64,000 nucleotides of DNA from Aquitalea magnusonii. Its GTDB lineage: Bacteria > Pseudomonadota > Gammaproteobacteria > Burkholderiales > Chromobacteriaceae. The stretch is from assembly GCF_003202035.1 (NCBI RefSeq), contig NZ_QJKC01000013.1, positions 62,001 to 126,000 of the forward strand, written 5' to 3'. Position numbers and translations under genes: made by a program. Below, one piece after another: positions 8,130 through 15,437 of the stretch. A model generated the notes under the pieces. That model searched no databases and was not told where the DNA came from. It saw nothing but the letters and a program-made list of their open reading frames with translations. Position 1 is the first letter of the stretch. Every line of letters starts with the position of its first letter.

Positions 8130-8622
8130 GTGGTTTGGCCGCAGGTTTTTCTGCTGGCTCGGGCAGGTACTGCACCAATAGTGCCAGTTGGGTCCGGTAG
8201 CCGTCCTCTTGCAGCAGACCCAGCCGCTCATGCCAGGTCAGGCTGTCACCGGCACGGCGCATGCCGCCGTTGCCACTGAGCAGAATCGCGGCACTGCCGC
8301 CATTGCGCCTTACCTGCTGGGCGATGGCGTGCAGCAGGCTGAGGTTGACATAGGGCTGGTCATAATCGCTGACACGCAGCATGCCCATGATGCGGTAGCG
8401 GTGTGGCGGATCGCCGGCATCCCATATTTCCACCCCGTCCACCAGCCGTTTGCTGCCACCTTCGCCATCGATCACCTTGTTGCCATTTCGATATTCGTAG
8501 CTGGTGTAGTCGGCGGTGGTGCAGGCCGCCAGCGACAGGACCAGCATGCACAGCGCAGCCGCCAGGGCAGGTATGCTGCTGCGTAGCGGGCTCGGTAACG
8601 GGGCTGGCAAGGGTTTCAACAT
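8113..8622 (-). CDS. Putative lipoprotein of unknown function
   Basis: 169 residues from ATG 8622. A positively charged N-terminus, a hydrophobic run and a lipobox LAAC (cysteine about residue 34) predict a lipid-anchored envelope protein. The mature part contains YRNGNKVIDGEGG, IWDAGDPPHRYRIMG and SAAILLSGNGG segments. This resembles small lipoproteins that carry a shape shared with heavy-metal-binding or YbjQ-like folds, but I cannot assign it. A longer frame runs to 8796 but lacks a signal peptide. The 3' end overlaps the neighbouring gene on the other strand. Confidence 0.65.
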   Translation of the reverse strand: MLKPLPAPLPSPLRSSIPALAAALCMLVLSLAACTTADYTSYEYRNGNKVIDGEGGSKRLVDGVEIWDAGDPPHRYRIMGMLRVSDYDQPYVNLSLLHAIAQQVRRNGGSAAILLSGNGGMRRAGDSLTWHERLGLLQEDGYRTQLALLVQYLPEPAEKPAAKPLKTLR

Positions 8623-8838
8623 CAAAGACGGATCCGGGGTGATGGTGGGGGCAAGCACGGATCGACATCCCTGCCGGGCAGCGCCGGCGCTCAAGGCGGG
8701 ATGTGCATGCGGGGAGCGTGTTGCCTGTGTTTGCTGCAGGCATCTTAGCGCGAGTGGGCAGGCGCGGGCGGCCTGCCGGCTGGTAAAGAAATGCAAAACC
8801 GCCTGCCGTGGCGGCTGCGAGTTTGCGCGCGGCCCTGC

Positions 8839-9471
8839 TCAGTCACTCCAGCAGCGCAGGCCATTGGCACGCATGAAGTCCGGATTCTGTAGCAGGGACT
8901 CGGCAAAAGCGCTGTTGGCAATCAGCTGCTCCCCCCGCCGCATGAAAAGGGCGCGCATCTGCAGCCCGATGGGCTGGCCAAATTTCTTGAAGCTGATCAG
9001 GTACTGGAGCCTGAATCCCGGCGGGCTGTTGGCCGGCACGTCGAGCGTGGCCTGGGTGGCCGGGCTGTCCCAGCCCTTGCCACAGCGGGTGATCAGCTCA
9101 AACAGGCTTTGTCCGTTGGCCAGACGGATGCGTTTGGAAAAGTAAACGGCAGTCCGCACTTCATCCACCCACTGCTTTTTCGCCAGATTGGCGTCTTCTG
9201 CCAGTGCCATATTGCGCGGTATGCGGGATTTCCTCACATCCGGATCGGCATGGATAAAACGATAAAAGCGGTCGGCCTCACGGCAATTGCCACATCCACC
9301 GGCTTGCAGGAAGGCCACTTCCTCGCGTGTTGCCGCCGCTACGATCGCCACCGGTGGTGATGACGGGAGGTAGGGAACACTGTTGCTGGCCGGAATGGTG
9401 TTGAACCAGCTTCCCTCGCTACACCCGGCCAAGCCGATGCCTACCCCGATTGCCAACATGATCCGGCGCAT
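8839..9471 (-). CDS. Putative lipoprotein of unknown function
   Basis: 210 residues. MRRIMLAIGVGIGLAGC ends in a lipobox (LAGC, cysteine 17), so the protein is probably a lipoprotein. Mature-part cysteines occur in GGCGNCREADRF and in ELITRCGKGW, the former CxxC-like. The C-terminal half looks like a mixed alpha/beta domain (FRLQYLISFKKFGQPIGLQM). AAGGAA lies seven or so bases before the ATG. I do not recognise a named family. It is in the same orientation as the previous lipoprotein gene, about 215 bases upstream of it. Confidence 0.65.
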   Translation of the reverse strand: MRRIMLAIGVGIGLAGCSEGSWFNTIPASNSVPYLPSSPPVAIVAAATREEVAFLQAGGCGNCREADRFYRFIHADPDVRKSRIPRNMALAEDANLAKKQWVDEVRTAVYFSKRIRLANGQSLFELITRCGKGWDSPATQATLDVPANSPPGFRLQYLISFKKFGQPIGLQMRALFMRRGEQLIANSAFAESLLQNPDFMRANGLRCWSD

Positions 9472-9625
9472 GACTCATTCCTTTTGTGTGAGCCGGCATT
9501 CTAGGTGGCAAGCGTGGTGGATGAATAGCGTTCCGGTGTAAAGATGGTACTGCGAGTGGCAACTGGCTGCGGCCAGGATGCGTTATTCGCCTGGCACAAC
9601 GTAAAGCCAAGGACATTGCCACATG

Positions 9626-9650
9626 GAAAAAGCCCCGACTGGCGGGGCTT
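9626..9650 (-). terminator. Intrinsic terminator of yicC
   Basis: Read on the minus strand: AGCCCCG, a five-base loop and CGGGGCT, followed by TTTTT (complement of the A-run 9626-9630). It lies about 40 bases past the yicC stop. Confidence 0.85.
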
Positions 9651-9689
9651 CTGTTGGTTCGGTGCCACGGTGTGACACGACCTGAAAGC

Positions 9690-10556
9690 TTACTCGATAT
9701 TCTGGATCTGCTCGCGCATCTGTTCGATCAGCACCTTGAGCTCGACCGAGGCCTGGGTGGTTTCGGTGGAGACCGATTTGGAGCCCAGAGTATTGGCTTC
9801 GCGGTTCAGTTCCTGCATCAGGAAGTCCAGGCGCTTGCCGGTCTGGCCGCCGGTCTTGAGGATGCGCTTGACTTCGCTCAGGTGGGTGGTGAGGCGGGAC
9901 AGCTCTTCGTCCACGTCGATTTTCTGGGCGAACAGGGCAAATTCCTGCTTGATGCGGTCATCCTCGACATTGCCCAGCGCTTCTTGCAGGCGGCCGGACA
10001 GCTTGTTCATATAGGATTCCAGGATCAGCGGCAGCTTGGGCTTGATGCTGGCGATGATGGCTTCCATCGAGCTGACGCGTTCTTGCAGGATGAGCTTGAG
10101 CTTCTCGCCTTCGCGGCCACGCGAGGCATTGAAGTCTTCCAGGGCGGTGGCCAGGCTTTGCAGGCAAAGCTGCTGCAATACTTCGGGCGGCAGCGAGTTG
10201 CTTTTCAGGATGCCAGGCCAGCGCAGCACTTCGCCAACGGACAGGCCCTTGGCCTGCGGGGCGCGCTGTTCGACCTGGGCGGCCACCTGCAGCAGGCTGT
10301 CCAGCGCCTGGGCGTTCAGTTCCAGCGTGGTGGTGTCGGTTTCCAGCTGGTTCAGGCCGACACGGCATTCCAGCTTGCCACGGGTCACGCGAGATGACAC
10401 CATCTCACGCAGCTGCGGTTCGATAACGCGCAGCTCTTCCGGCAGGCGCATCTGTACATCCAGATAGCGGTGGTTGACGGCGCGGACTTCCAGGCTGAGC
10501 AAACCGCCAGGAAAGTCTCTGCTGATGGAGGCAAAGCCTGTCATACTTAGAATCAT
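9690..10556 (-). CDS. yicC: YicC family endoribonuclease
   Basis: 288 residues. The N-terminus MILSMTGFAS and the C-terminus (DEELSRLTTHLSEVKRIL, GKRLDFLMQELNREANTLGSKS, given as two parts) are diagnostic of the YicC family. In Escherichia coli YicC is an endoribonuclease acting on small RNAs such as RyhB. The acidic C-terminal motif is intact here. It is divergent from the kinase gene at 10657, with about 100 bases between them that must hold both promoters. Followed by a strong terminator. Confidence 0.95.
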   Translation of the reverse strand: MILSMTGFASISRDFPGGLLSLEVRAVNHRYLDVQMRLPEELRVIEPQLREMVSSRVTRGKLECRVGLNQLETDTTTLELNAQALDSLLQVAAQVEQRAPQAKGLSVGEVLRWPGILKSNSLPPEVLQQLCLQSLATALEDFNASRGREGEKLKLILQERVSSMEAIIASIKPKLPLILESYMNKLSGRLQEALGNVEDDRIKQEFALFAQKIDVDEELSRLTTHLSEVKRILKTGGQTGKRLDFLMQELNREANTLGSKSVSTETTQASVELKVLIEQMREQIQNIE

Positions 10557-10656
10557 TGTGGGTCCCCGATAAGAGATGTCAGTAAAACGATAGCGGGCCC
10601 GAATTGCTGTTGTAGCTCAATTCCGTGCCAACGAACACTATAGCAACTGCCATGTC

Positions 10657-11625
10657 ATGACTCAATCCAGCCAACTGACTGCCTTGCCGGTAGGCTATCG
10701 CCTGGCGGAATACACCATTGTCCGCCAACTGTCCGTGGGCGGCTTCAGCGTCGTCTATCTGGCGCTGGACGATGCCGACCGCAAATACGCCATCAAGGAG
10801 TATCTGCCGCGTAATCTGGCCGAGCGCGATGAGGAAGGCATGGTGACGGTGCCGCACGAGCTGGACCGTGATGCCTTCAATCTGGGCTTGAAGTGCTTTT
10901 TTGAAGAAGGCCGCATCCTGGCTGAAATCAGCCACAGCAATGTGGTGCACGTGAGCAATTTTTTCCGGGCCAACCAGACCGTGTACATGGTGATGGAGTA
11001 TGCCGATGGCCGCTCGCTGGGACGCGAGCTGGAGGTAAGCGGCGGCCGGATCGAAGAGCGACGCCTGCGCAAATGGTTTGCCGCCCTGTTGTCGGGCCTG
11101 CGCGAGGTGCATTTGCACCGGCTGCTGCATCTGGATATCAAGCCGGCCAATATCTACCTGCGCCGTGGCGGGCATCCGCTATTGCTGGATTTCGGTGCCG
11201 CACGGCAGACGCTGTCGCGGCGCGACAAGCATTTCGCCTCGATGTACACGCCCGGCTTTGCCGCGCCCGAACAGTACGAGAAGGACCAGCCGCTGGGGCC
11301 GTGGACCGATATCTACGCCATTGGTGCCTGCCTGTATGTCTGCATGGGCGGCCATACCCCGCAAATCGCCGAGCAACGGCGCGAGGCCGACAAGCTGGTG
11401 CCGGCAAGCAAGCTGTTCCGCCATTATTATTCCAGAGAGTTGCTTGAATTGACGGATCAATGCCTGAACCTGGCTCCCGATGAGCGTCCGCCCAGTGTGA
11501 TGGCGATTCAAAAGCGCCTGCTGGATGCCGATTACAGTGAGCCCGAACCGATGCCCGAATCCGCCCTGGCCGCCAAGCGGCTGGTGGGCTGGATCAAGGG
11601 GCTGGCCGGCGGCCGTTCTTCCTGA
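10657..11625 (+). CDS. Ser/Thr protein kinase (Hanks type)
   Basis: 322 residues with a complete eukaryotic-like kinase domain: Gly-rich loop LSVGGFSVVY (about 25-34), catalytic lysine K47 in YAIKEYLP, HLDIKPAN with D160, DFG with D178, and an APEQYE segment. No membrane segment or extracellular PASTA/sensor domain is visible; about 50 residues follow the kinase. The ATG at 10657 is preceded by a weak ribosome site. The PP2C gene starts 10 bases after its stop, so kinase and phosphatase form one operon. The substrate is unknown. Confidence 0.93.
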   Translation: MTQSSQLTALPVGYRLAEYTIVRQLSVGGFSVVYLALDDADRKYAIKEYLPRNLAERDEEGMVTVPHELDRDAFNLGLKCFFEEGRILAEISHSNVVHVSNFFRANQTVYMVMEYADGRSLGRELEVSGGRIEERRLRKWFAALLSGLREVHLHRLLHLDIKPANIYLRRGGHPLLLDFGAARQTLSRRDKHFASMYTPGFAAPEQYEKDQPLGPWTDIYAIGACLYVCMGGHTPQIAEQRREADKLVPASKLFRHYYSRELLELTDQCLNLAPDERPPSVMAIQKRLLDADYSEPEPMPESALAAKRLVGWIKGLAGGRSS

Positions 11626-11635
11626 GGAGTTGTCG

Positions 11636-12529
11636 ATGAAACTATCCATTTTTCAGGAAAGCCGGATCGGCGGCCGCAGCTACAACCAGGACCGCCAGGT
11701 GATTGCCCATTCGCGTGAGGCGGTGATGCTGGTGGTGGCTGATGGCATGGGTGGGCATTTGCAGGGCGAGGTGGCGGCCCAGATCACCATCGACCTGATG
11801 AGCGAACTGTTTTACCAGCAAGCCACGCCCACGCTGTCGCATCCCAACCGTTTCCTGGTCAATGCCATCAGTTCGACCCATCAGGCCATTCTGGACTATG
11901 CGGCGGACCAGCGCCTGCCGGAAATTCCCAGTACCACGGTGGTGGCAGCCATCATCCAGCAAGGCATGCTGTACTGGTGCCATGTGGGCGATTCGCGGCT
12001 GTATTTGCTGGATAACAAGCAGGGCATGCGTTTGCGCTCGCGCGATCACTCCCAGGTACAGCGGCTGATCGATCAGGGCAAGCTGACTGAAGAGGGGGCG
12101 CGCACCCACCCGGAACGCAACAAGATTTACAACTGCCTGGGTGCCACCAGCGATCCGGATATCGATATCGGTGAAAAGCAGTTCCTGCAAGCCGGCGCGT
12201 CCATCGTGCTGTGCTCGGATGGCTTGTGGTCGCAGATCAGTGATAGCGAAATGGAAAAGGTGTTCATCGGCCGCGCAGTGGGGCAGGTGATGCCGGCGCT
12301 GATGAATGTGGCCGAGCGCCGTGCCGGCAGTAGCGGTGACAATCTGTCGGCGGTGGCGATTACCCTGCTGGATGATGCTGCCGACATCAGTGGCAAGGCC
12401 GATGCGCTGGATACGCTGCTGACGCCGCCACGTCATGCCGGACGGGTGATTCTGGACCCGAACCTGGAACTGATGCACAAGGAAATCCTGGCCAGCCGTG
12501 TGGCAGCGCCTTCCGGCAAGCAAAGCTGA
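11636..12529 (+). CDS. PP2C-type Ser/Thr phosphatase
   Basis: 297 residues of the PPM/PP2C family. Metal-binding motifs: the early NQD (residues 17-19), VADGMGGH with D36, HVGDSRLYL, and C-terminal DGLW and GDNLS aspartates. It probably reverses phosphorylation by the kinase encoded just upstream. GAGGAG at 11624-11629 overlaps the kinase stop and sets ATG 11636; the frame extends upstream inside the kinase gene but that part is not coding. A terminator follows. Together the two genes are a kinase-phosphatase switch conserved between yicC and rph in many betaproteobacteria. Confidence 0.93.
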   Translation: MKLSIFQESRIGGRSYNQDRQVIAHSREAVMLVVADGMGGHLQGEVAAQITIDLMSELFYQQATPTLSHPNRFLVNAISSTHQAILDYAADQRLPEIPSTTVVAAIIQQGMLYWCHVGDSRLYLLDNKQGMRLRSRDHSQVQRLIDQGKLTEEGARTHPERNKIYNCLGATSDPDIDIGEKQFLQAGASIVLCSDGLWSQISDSEMEKVFIGRAVGQVMPALMNVAERRAGSSGDNLSAVAITLLDDAADISGKADALDTLLTPPRHAGRVILDPNLELMHKEILASRVAAPSGKQS

Positions 12530-12557
12530 GGGCTGCGCTGGCCATTTATCAACCCGG

Positions 12558-12586
12558 CGCTGCCCCATGGGCAGCGTTATTGTTTT
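12558..12586 (+). terminator. Intrinsic terminator of the kinase-phosphatase operon
   Basis: CGCTGCCC (12558-12565), a CAT loop, GGGCAGCG (12569-12576), then TTATTGTTTT. It separates the phosphatase gene from rph. Confidence 0.8.
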
Positions 12587-12646
12587 CAGGCCGGTGGTGA
12601 GTGCAGAGCGCCTGCCACCTGATGCCGTTTTATATTGGAAAGAACA

Positions 12647-13363
12647 ATGCGACCCTCACAACGCAATAGCGATGCCCTGCGCGAAATCCGCCTGACCCGC
12701 CATTACACCAAGCATGCCGAAGGTTCGGTACTGGTGGAGTTTGGCGATACCAAAGTCATCTGCACCGCCAGTGTGGATGAGTCGGTGCCCGGCTTCCTCA
12801 AGGGCAAGGGCAAGGGCTGGGTGACTGCCGAATACGGCATGCTGCCGCGCTCGACTGGCAGCCGCATGCGCCGGGAGGCGGCCGCGGGCAAGCAAAGCGG
12901 TCGCACCCAGGAAATCCAGCGCCTGATCGGCCGCTCGCTGCGGGCCGTGGTGGACATGGAAAAACTGGGCGAACGGCAGATCCAGATCGATTGCGACGTC
13001 ATCCAGGCGGATGGTGGCACCCGCACCGCCAGCATTACCGGCGCTTTTGTGGCCCTGCACGATGCCATCAGCGGTCTGCTGGCCCAGGGCAAGCTGAGTG
13101 AAAGCCCCTTGCGCGATTTTGTTGCCGCCATCTCGGTGGGCATTCACCAGGGCGAGGTGGTGCTGGATCTGGATTATCTGGAAGACTCCGACTGCGAAAC
13201 CGACATGAATGTGGTGATGACCGGCAACGGCCGCTTTGTCGAAGTGCAGGGGACGGCGGAGGGTGAGCCGTTTTCGGAAGAGGAAATGGCCAGCATGATG
13301 CGCCTGGCCAAGCAAGGCATTGCCGAGCTGATCAGCTTGCAGAAGCAGGCCCTGGGCGTGTAA
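12647..13363 (+). CDS. rph: Ribonuclease PH
   Basis: Phosphorolytic 3'-5' exoribonuclease that trims tRNA 3' ends. 238 residues, the usual length. Starts [14 protein letters not shown]; contains [41 protein letters not shown] and a phosphate-binding Arg-rich segment, plus [15 protein letters not shown]. Start: ATG 12647 preceded by GGAAAG. In many betaproteobacteria rdgB and hemW follow rph directly; here those genes are about 19 kb away at 32617. Confidence 0.97.
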   Translation: MRPSQRNSDALREIRLTRHYTKHAEGSVLVEFGDTKVICTASVDESVPGFLKGKGKGWVTAEYGMLPRSTGSRMRREAAAGKQSGRTQEIQRLIGRSLRAVVDMEKLGERQIQIDCDVIQADGGTRTASITGAFVALHDAISGLLAQGKLSESPLRDFVAAISVGIHQGEVVLDLDYLEDSDCETDMNVVMTGNGRFVEVQGTAEGEPFSEEEMASMMRLAKQGIAELISLQKQALGV

Positions 13364-13393
13364 GCCACCGCGCTTGCGGCGCTGCAGTAAGCA

Positions 13394-13416
13394 CAAGGGG
13401 CCAGCTTGGCCCCTTG
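13394..13416. terminator. Bidirectional terminator between rph and the protease gene
   Basis: CAAGGGGCCA (13394-13403), loop GCT, TGGCCCCTTG (13407-13416): a perfect 10-base-pair stem between convergent genes, placed directly after both stop codons. Confidence 0.8.
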
Positions 13417-13417
13417 A

Positions 13418-14227
13418 TCATTTCTTGCGCTTGCCTTGCTGGATGAACTGTTGCAGTTGCTGGTAGAACAGGGGGCTGGCGAGCGCCATATTGTCTTCCT
13501 TGTGGCGGCGAGCCGGGCTGGGCGCCGAACTTTGTATGCCAACCAGCGTCATGCGGCCGTTGAGTCGCGCCAGCATGGGCGAGCCGCTATTGCCCTCCAG
13601 CGTGTCACAGCGGTGGGTCAGCCGGCCATCCGCCAGCAGGCCGGTGGCCTGGCAGTTGTTGTGCACCAGCAGGTGATTCAGGTCATCCAGCGGATATCCG
13701 CCATTGGTGACTTTCCAGTTGGCCGCCTGCAATTGTTGCTTCAGCGCCGCACTGTCGCCGGCAAAGACCGGTATCACCCCGCGGCTGCGTCCCAGTGGCT
13801 GGCTTAGCCGGACAAAGGCAAAGTCGCGGTTGGCGATTTTTTTCGGGATATACGTGCCATCCGGGCGGTGTTCCAGCCCGGCCAGAAAGCCCTTGTCGAC
13901 CTGCACCTCGCTGATGCCGCTTTGCTCGGCATATTCATTGCCTGACAGCCCCACGGTAAAGCTGATGGCCGGGTCGAACTTGCCATGCTTGTTGATGAAG
14001 CAATGGCCTGCGGTGACGACCACATCCTCGGCCACCAGGGTGGCGGTGCACACCTGGTGGCTGCGGGTTTCCAGCTGGCCGACCGGCTGCCATTGTGCGC
14101 TGTCGGGGTCGGTCTTGACGCGTTCATCCTTGCCAAAAAACAGGATGAGCTGTTCGGCCGTGGGTTTGGCCTGTGCGGCGAGGGGAAGCAGACACAGACT
14201 CAGGGCAAGCAGGGGAGTGCGCAACAT
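13418..14227 (-). CDS. Secreted trypsin-like serine protease
   Basis: 269 residues. Signal peptide MLRTPLLALSLCLLPLAAQA (cleavage after about residue 20). Chymotrypsin-fold triad: H75 in VTAGHC, D135 in NRDFAFVRL and S214 in GNSGSP; cysteine pairs are placed as in the family. It is predicted periplasmic or extracellular. An upstream in-frame extension (20 residues) lacks a signal peptide; GGAAAC lies before ATG 14227. It is encoded downstream of the Asr-like gene on the same strand, separated by a hairpin. E. coli Asr is proteolytically processed, so a functional link is possible but unproven. Confidence 0.85.
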   Translation of the reverse strand: MLRTPLLALSLCLLPLAAQAKPTAEQLILFFGKDERVKTDPDSAQWQPVGQLETRSHQVCTATLVAEDVVVTAGHCFINKHGKFDPAISFTVGLSGNEYAEQSGISEVQVDKGFLAGLEHRPDGTYIPKKIANRDFAFVRLSQPLGRSRGVIPVFAGDSAALKQQLQAANWKVTNGGYPLDDLNHLLVHNNCQATGLLADGRLTHRCDTLEGNSGSPMLARLNGRMTLVGIQSSAPSPARRHKEDNMALASPLFYQQLQQFIQQGKRKK

Positions 14228-14247
14228 AGGGTCGTTTCCAATGCAAT

Positions 14248-14267
14248 CGGGGCGCCGAAGCGCCCCG
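14248..14267 (-). terminator. Hairpin after the Asr-like gene
   Basis: CGGGGCGC (14248-14255), CGAA loop, GCGCCCCG (14260-14267), a perfect 8-base-pair stem ending about 20 bases upstream of the protease start. Only a weak T-rich tail (ATTGCATT) follows on the minus strand, so read-through into the protease gene is plausible. Confidence 0.6.
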
Positions 14268-14315
14268 AAGGTAAGACGGACAGCCAACCGGGGTCAGCTG
14301 TCGTATCCGTGCAAA

Positions 14316-15299
14316 TTACTTGGCAGCGGAAGCGGCTTTTTTAGCCTTTTTTGCCGGAGCGGAAGCTTCAGCAGCTTGGGCTTTCTGAGCGGAAGCGTCT
14401 GCTTTCTTGGCAGCGTGCTTTTTAGCGTGGTGCTTTTTGGCAGCGTGCTTTTTGGCCGGAGCGGAAGCGTCAGCAGCCTGAGCCTTTTGAGCGGAAGCGT
14501 CTACCTTCTTGGCAGCGTGCTTCTTGGCGTGCTTTTTGTGAGCTTTCTTGGCCGGAGCGGAAGCGTCAGCAGCCTGGGCTTTCTGAGCGGAAGCGTCTTT
14601 CTTGGCTACTTTCTTGGCCTTGGCTTTCTTGGCCGGGGCGGAAGCGTCAGCAGCCTGGGCTTTTTGAGCGGAAGCGTCTGCTTTCTTGGCAGCGTGCTTC
14701 TTGGCGTGCTTTTTGTGAGCCTTCTTGGCCGGAGCGGAAGCGTCAGCAGCTTGAGCCTTTTGAGCGGAAGCGTCTACCTTCTTGGCAGCGTGCTTCTTGG
14801 CGTGCTTTTTGTGAGCTTTCTTGGCCGGAGCGGAAGCGTCAGCAGCCTGGGCTTTCTGAGCGGAAGCGTCTTTCTTGGCTACTTTCTTGGCTTTCTTGGC
14901 CGGAGCGGAAGCTTCAGCAGCCTGAGCTTTCTGAGCAGAAGCGTCTTTCTTGGCTACTTTCTTGGCTTTCTTGGCCGGTGCGGAGGCTTCAGCAGCTTGA
15001 GCTTTCTGAGCGGAAGCGTCTTTCTTGGCTACTTTCTTGGCTTTCTTGGCCGGAGCGGAAGCTTCAGCAGCCTGAGCTTTCTGAGCAGAAGCGTCTTTCT
15101 TGGCTACTTTCTTGGCTTTCTTGGCCGGAGCGGAAGCTTCTGCGGCTTGAGCCTTCTGAGCGGAAGCGTCTTTCTTTACTTTCTTCTCAGCCTTCTTGGC
15201 CTTGTGGATAGCAACCGGAGCGGAGGTATCAGCGGCGAAGGCAGCAGTGGAGGTCAGGCCAAAGGCGGCGGTCAGAGCGAGCAGAGCCAGCTTTTTCAT
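14316..15299 (-). CDS. Asr-like acid-shock protein, expanded Lys/Ala/His repeat form
   Basis: 327 residues. Signal peptide MKKLALLALTAAFGLTSTAAFA, cut at AFA-A, then a highly basic repeat protein. Ten copies of DASAQKAQAA(E/D)ASAPAKKA are joined by KKVAKK or by His-rich HKKHAKKHAAKK linkers, from residue 44 to the end. Signal peptide, QKAQAAKK-type repeats and KKHAKKH clusters match enterobacterial Asr, a periplasmic, intrinsically disordered acid-stress protein of about 100 residues; this one is three times longer. A perfect RstA-box match lies 120 bases upstream and rstAB precede it; E. coli RstA activates asr. AGGAG (minus strand) precedes the ATG. Alternative: a generic histone-H1-like repeat protein, but the signal peptide argues against DNA binding in the cytoplasm. 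Confidence 0.8.
   Translation of the reverse strand: MKKLALLALTAAFGLTSTAAFAADTSAPVAIHKAKKAEKKVKKDASAQKAQAAEASAPAKKAKKVAKKDASAQKAQAAEASAPAKKAKKVAKKDASAQKAQAAEASAPAKKAKKVAKKDASAQKAQAAEASAPAKKAKKVAKKDASAQKAQAADASAPAKKAHKKHAKKHAAKKVDASAQKAQAADASAPAKKAHKKHAKKHAAKKADASAQKAQAADASAPAKKAKAKKVAKKDASAQKAQAADASAPAKKAHKKHAKKHAAKKVDASAQKAQAADASAPAKKHAAKKHHAKKHAAKKADASAQKAQAAEASAPAKKAKKAASAAK
14319..15170 (-). repeat. Tandem coding repeats in the Asr-like gene
   Basis: Ten imperfect direct repeats of 75 to about 100 bases, each coding DASAQKAQAA plus a variable Lys/His linker. The first four units share a KKAKKVAKK linker; units 5, 6, 8 and 9 carry HKKHAKKHAAKK-type linkers; unit 7 carries KAKKVAKK. Units of the same kind are nearly identical in DNA, which suggests recent duplication or recombination. 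The copy number could vary between strains. Confidence 0.95.
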
Positions 15300-15418
15300 T
15301 TTTGTAAAACTCCTAAGTTCATCTTGAAAATCAAGTTTGAAGGCGGACAGATAGTCCTATTCAGGGGGGCATCCTAACGGTGCTGCACAGCAACGTCTAC
15401 CCGTGCCATGTTTCTCAA

Positions 15419-15432
15419 TGTAACCAAATGTA
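15419..15432 (-). promoter_or_regulatory. RstA box upstream of the Asr-like gene
   Basis: On the minus strand the sequence is TACATTTGGTTACA, a full match to the E. coli RstA box TACATNTNGTTACA at every fixed position. It lies in the intergenic region just after the rstB stop (15438) and about 120 bases before the Asr-like start codon, in the orientation expected for activation of that gene. Confidence 0.75.
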
Positions 15433-15437
15433 CATTC

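Noticed and set aside
14319-15170. Regular repeats as a possible CRISPR array
   Set aside because: Repeats are in-frame coding units of 75 to about 100 bases without unique spacers.
13704-15377. Plus-strand open frame of 557 codons with Ser/Leu/Gly-rich repeats
   Set aside because: It is the antisense of the Asr-like repeat gene and of the protease; the repeats only mirror the coding repeats and there is no ribosome site or known domain.
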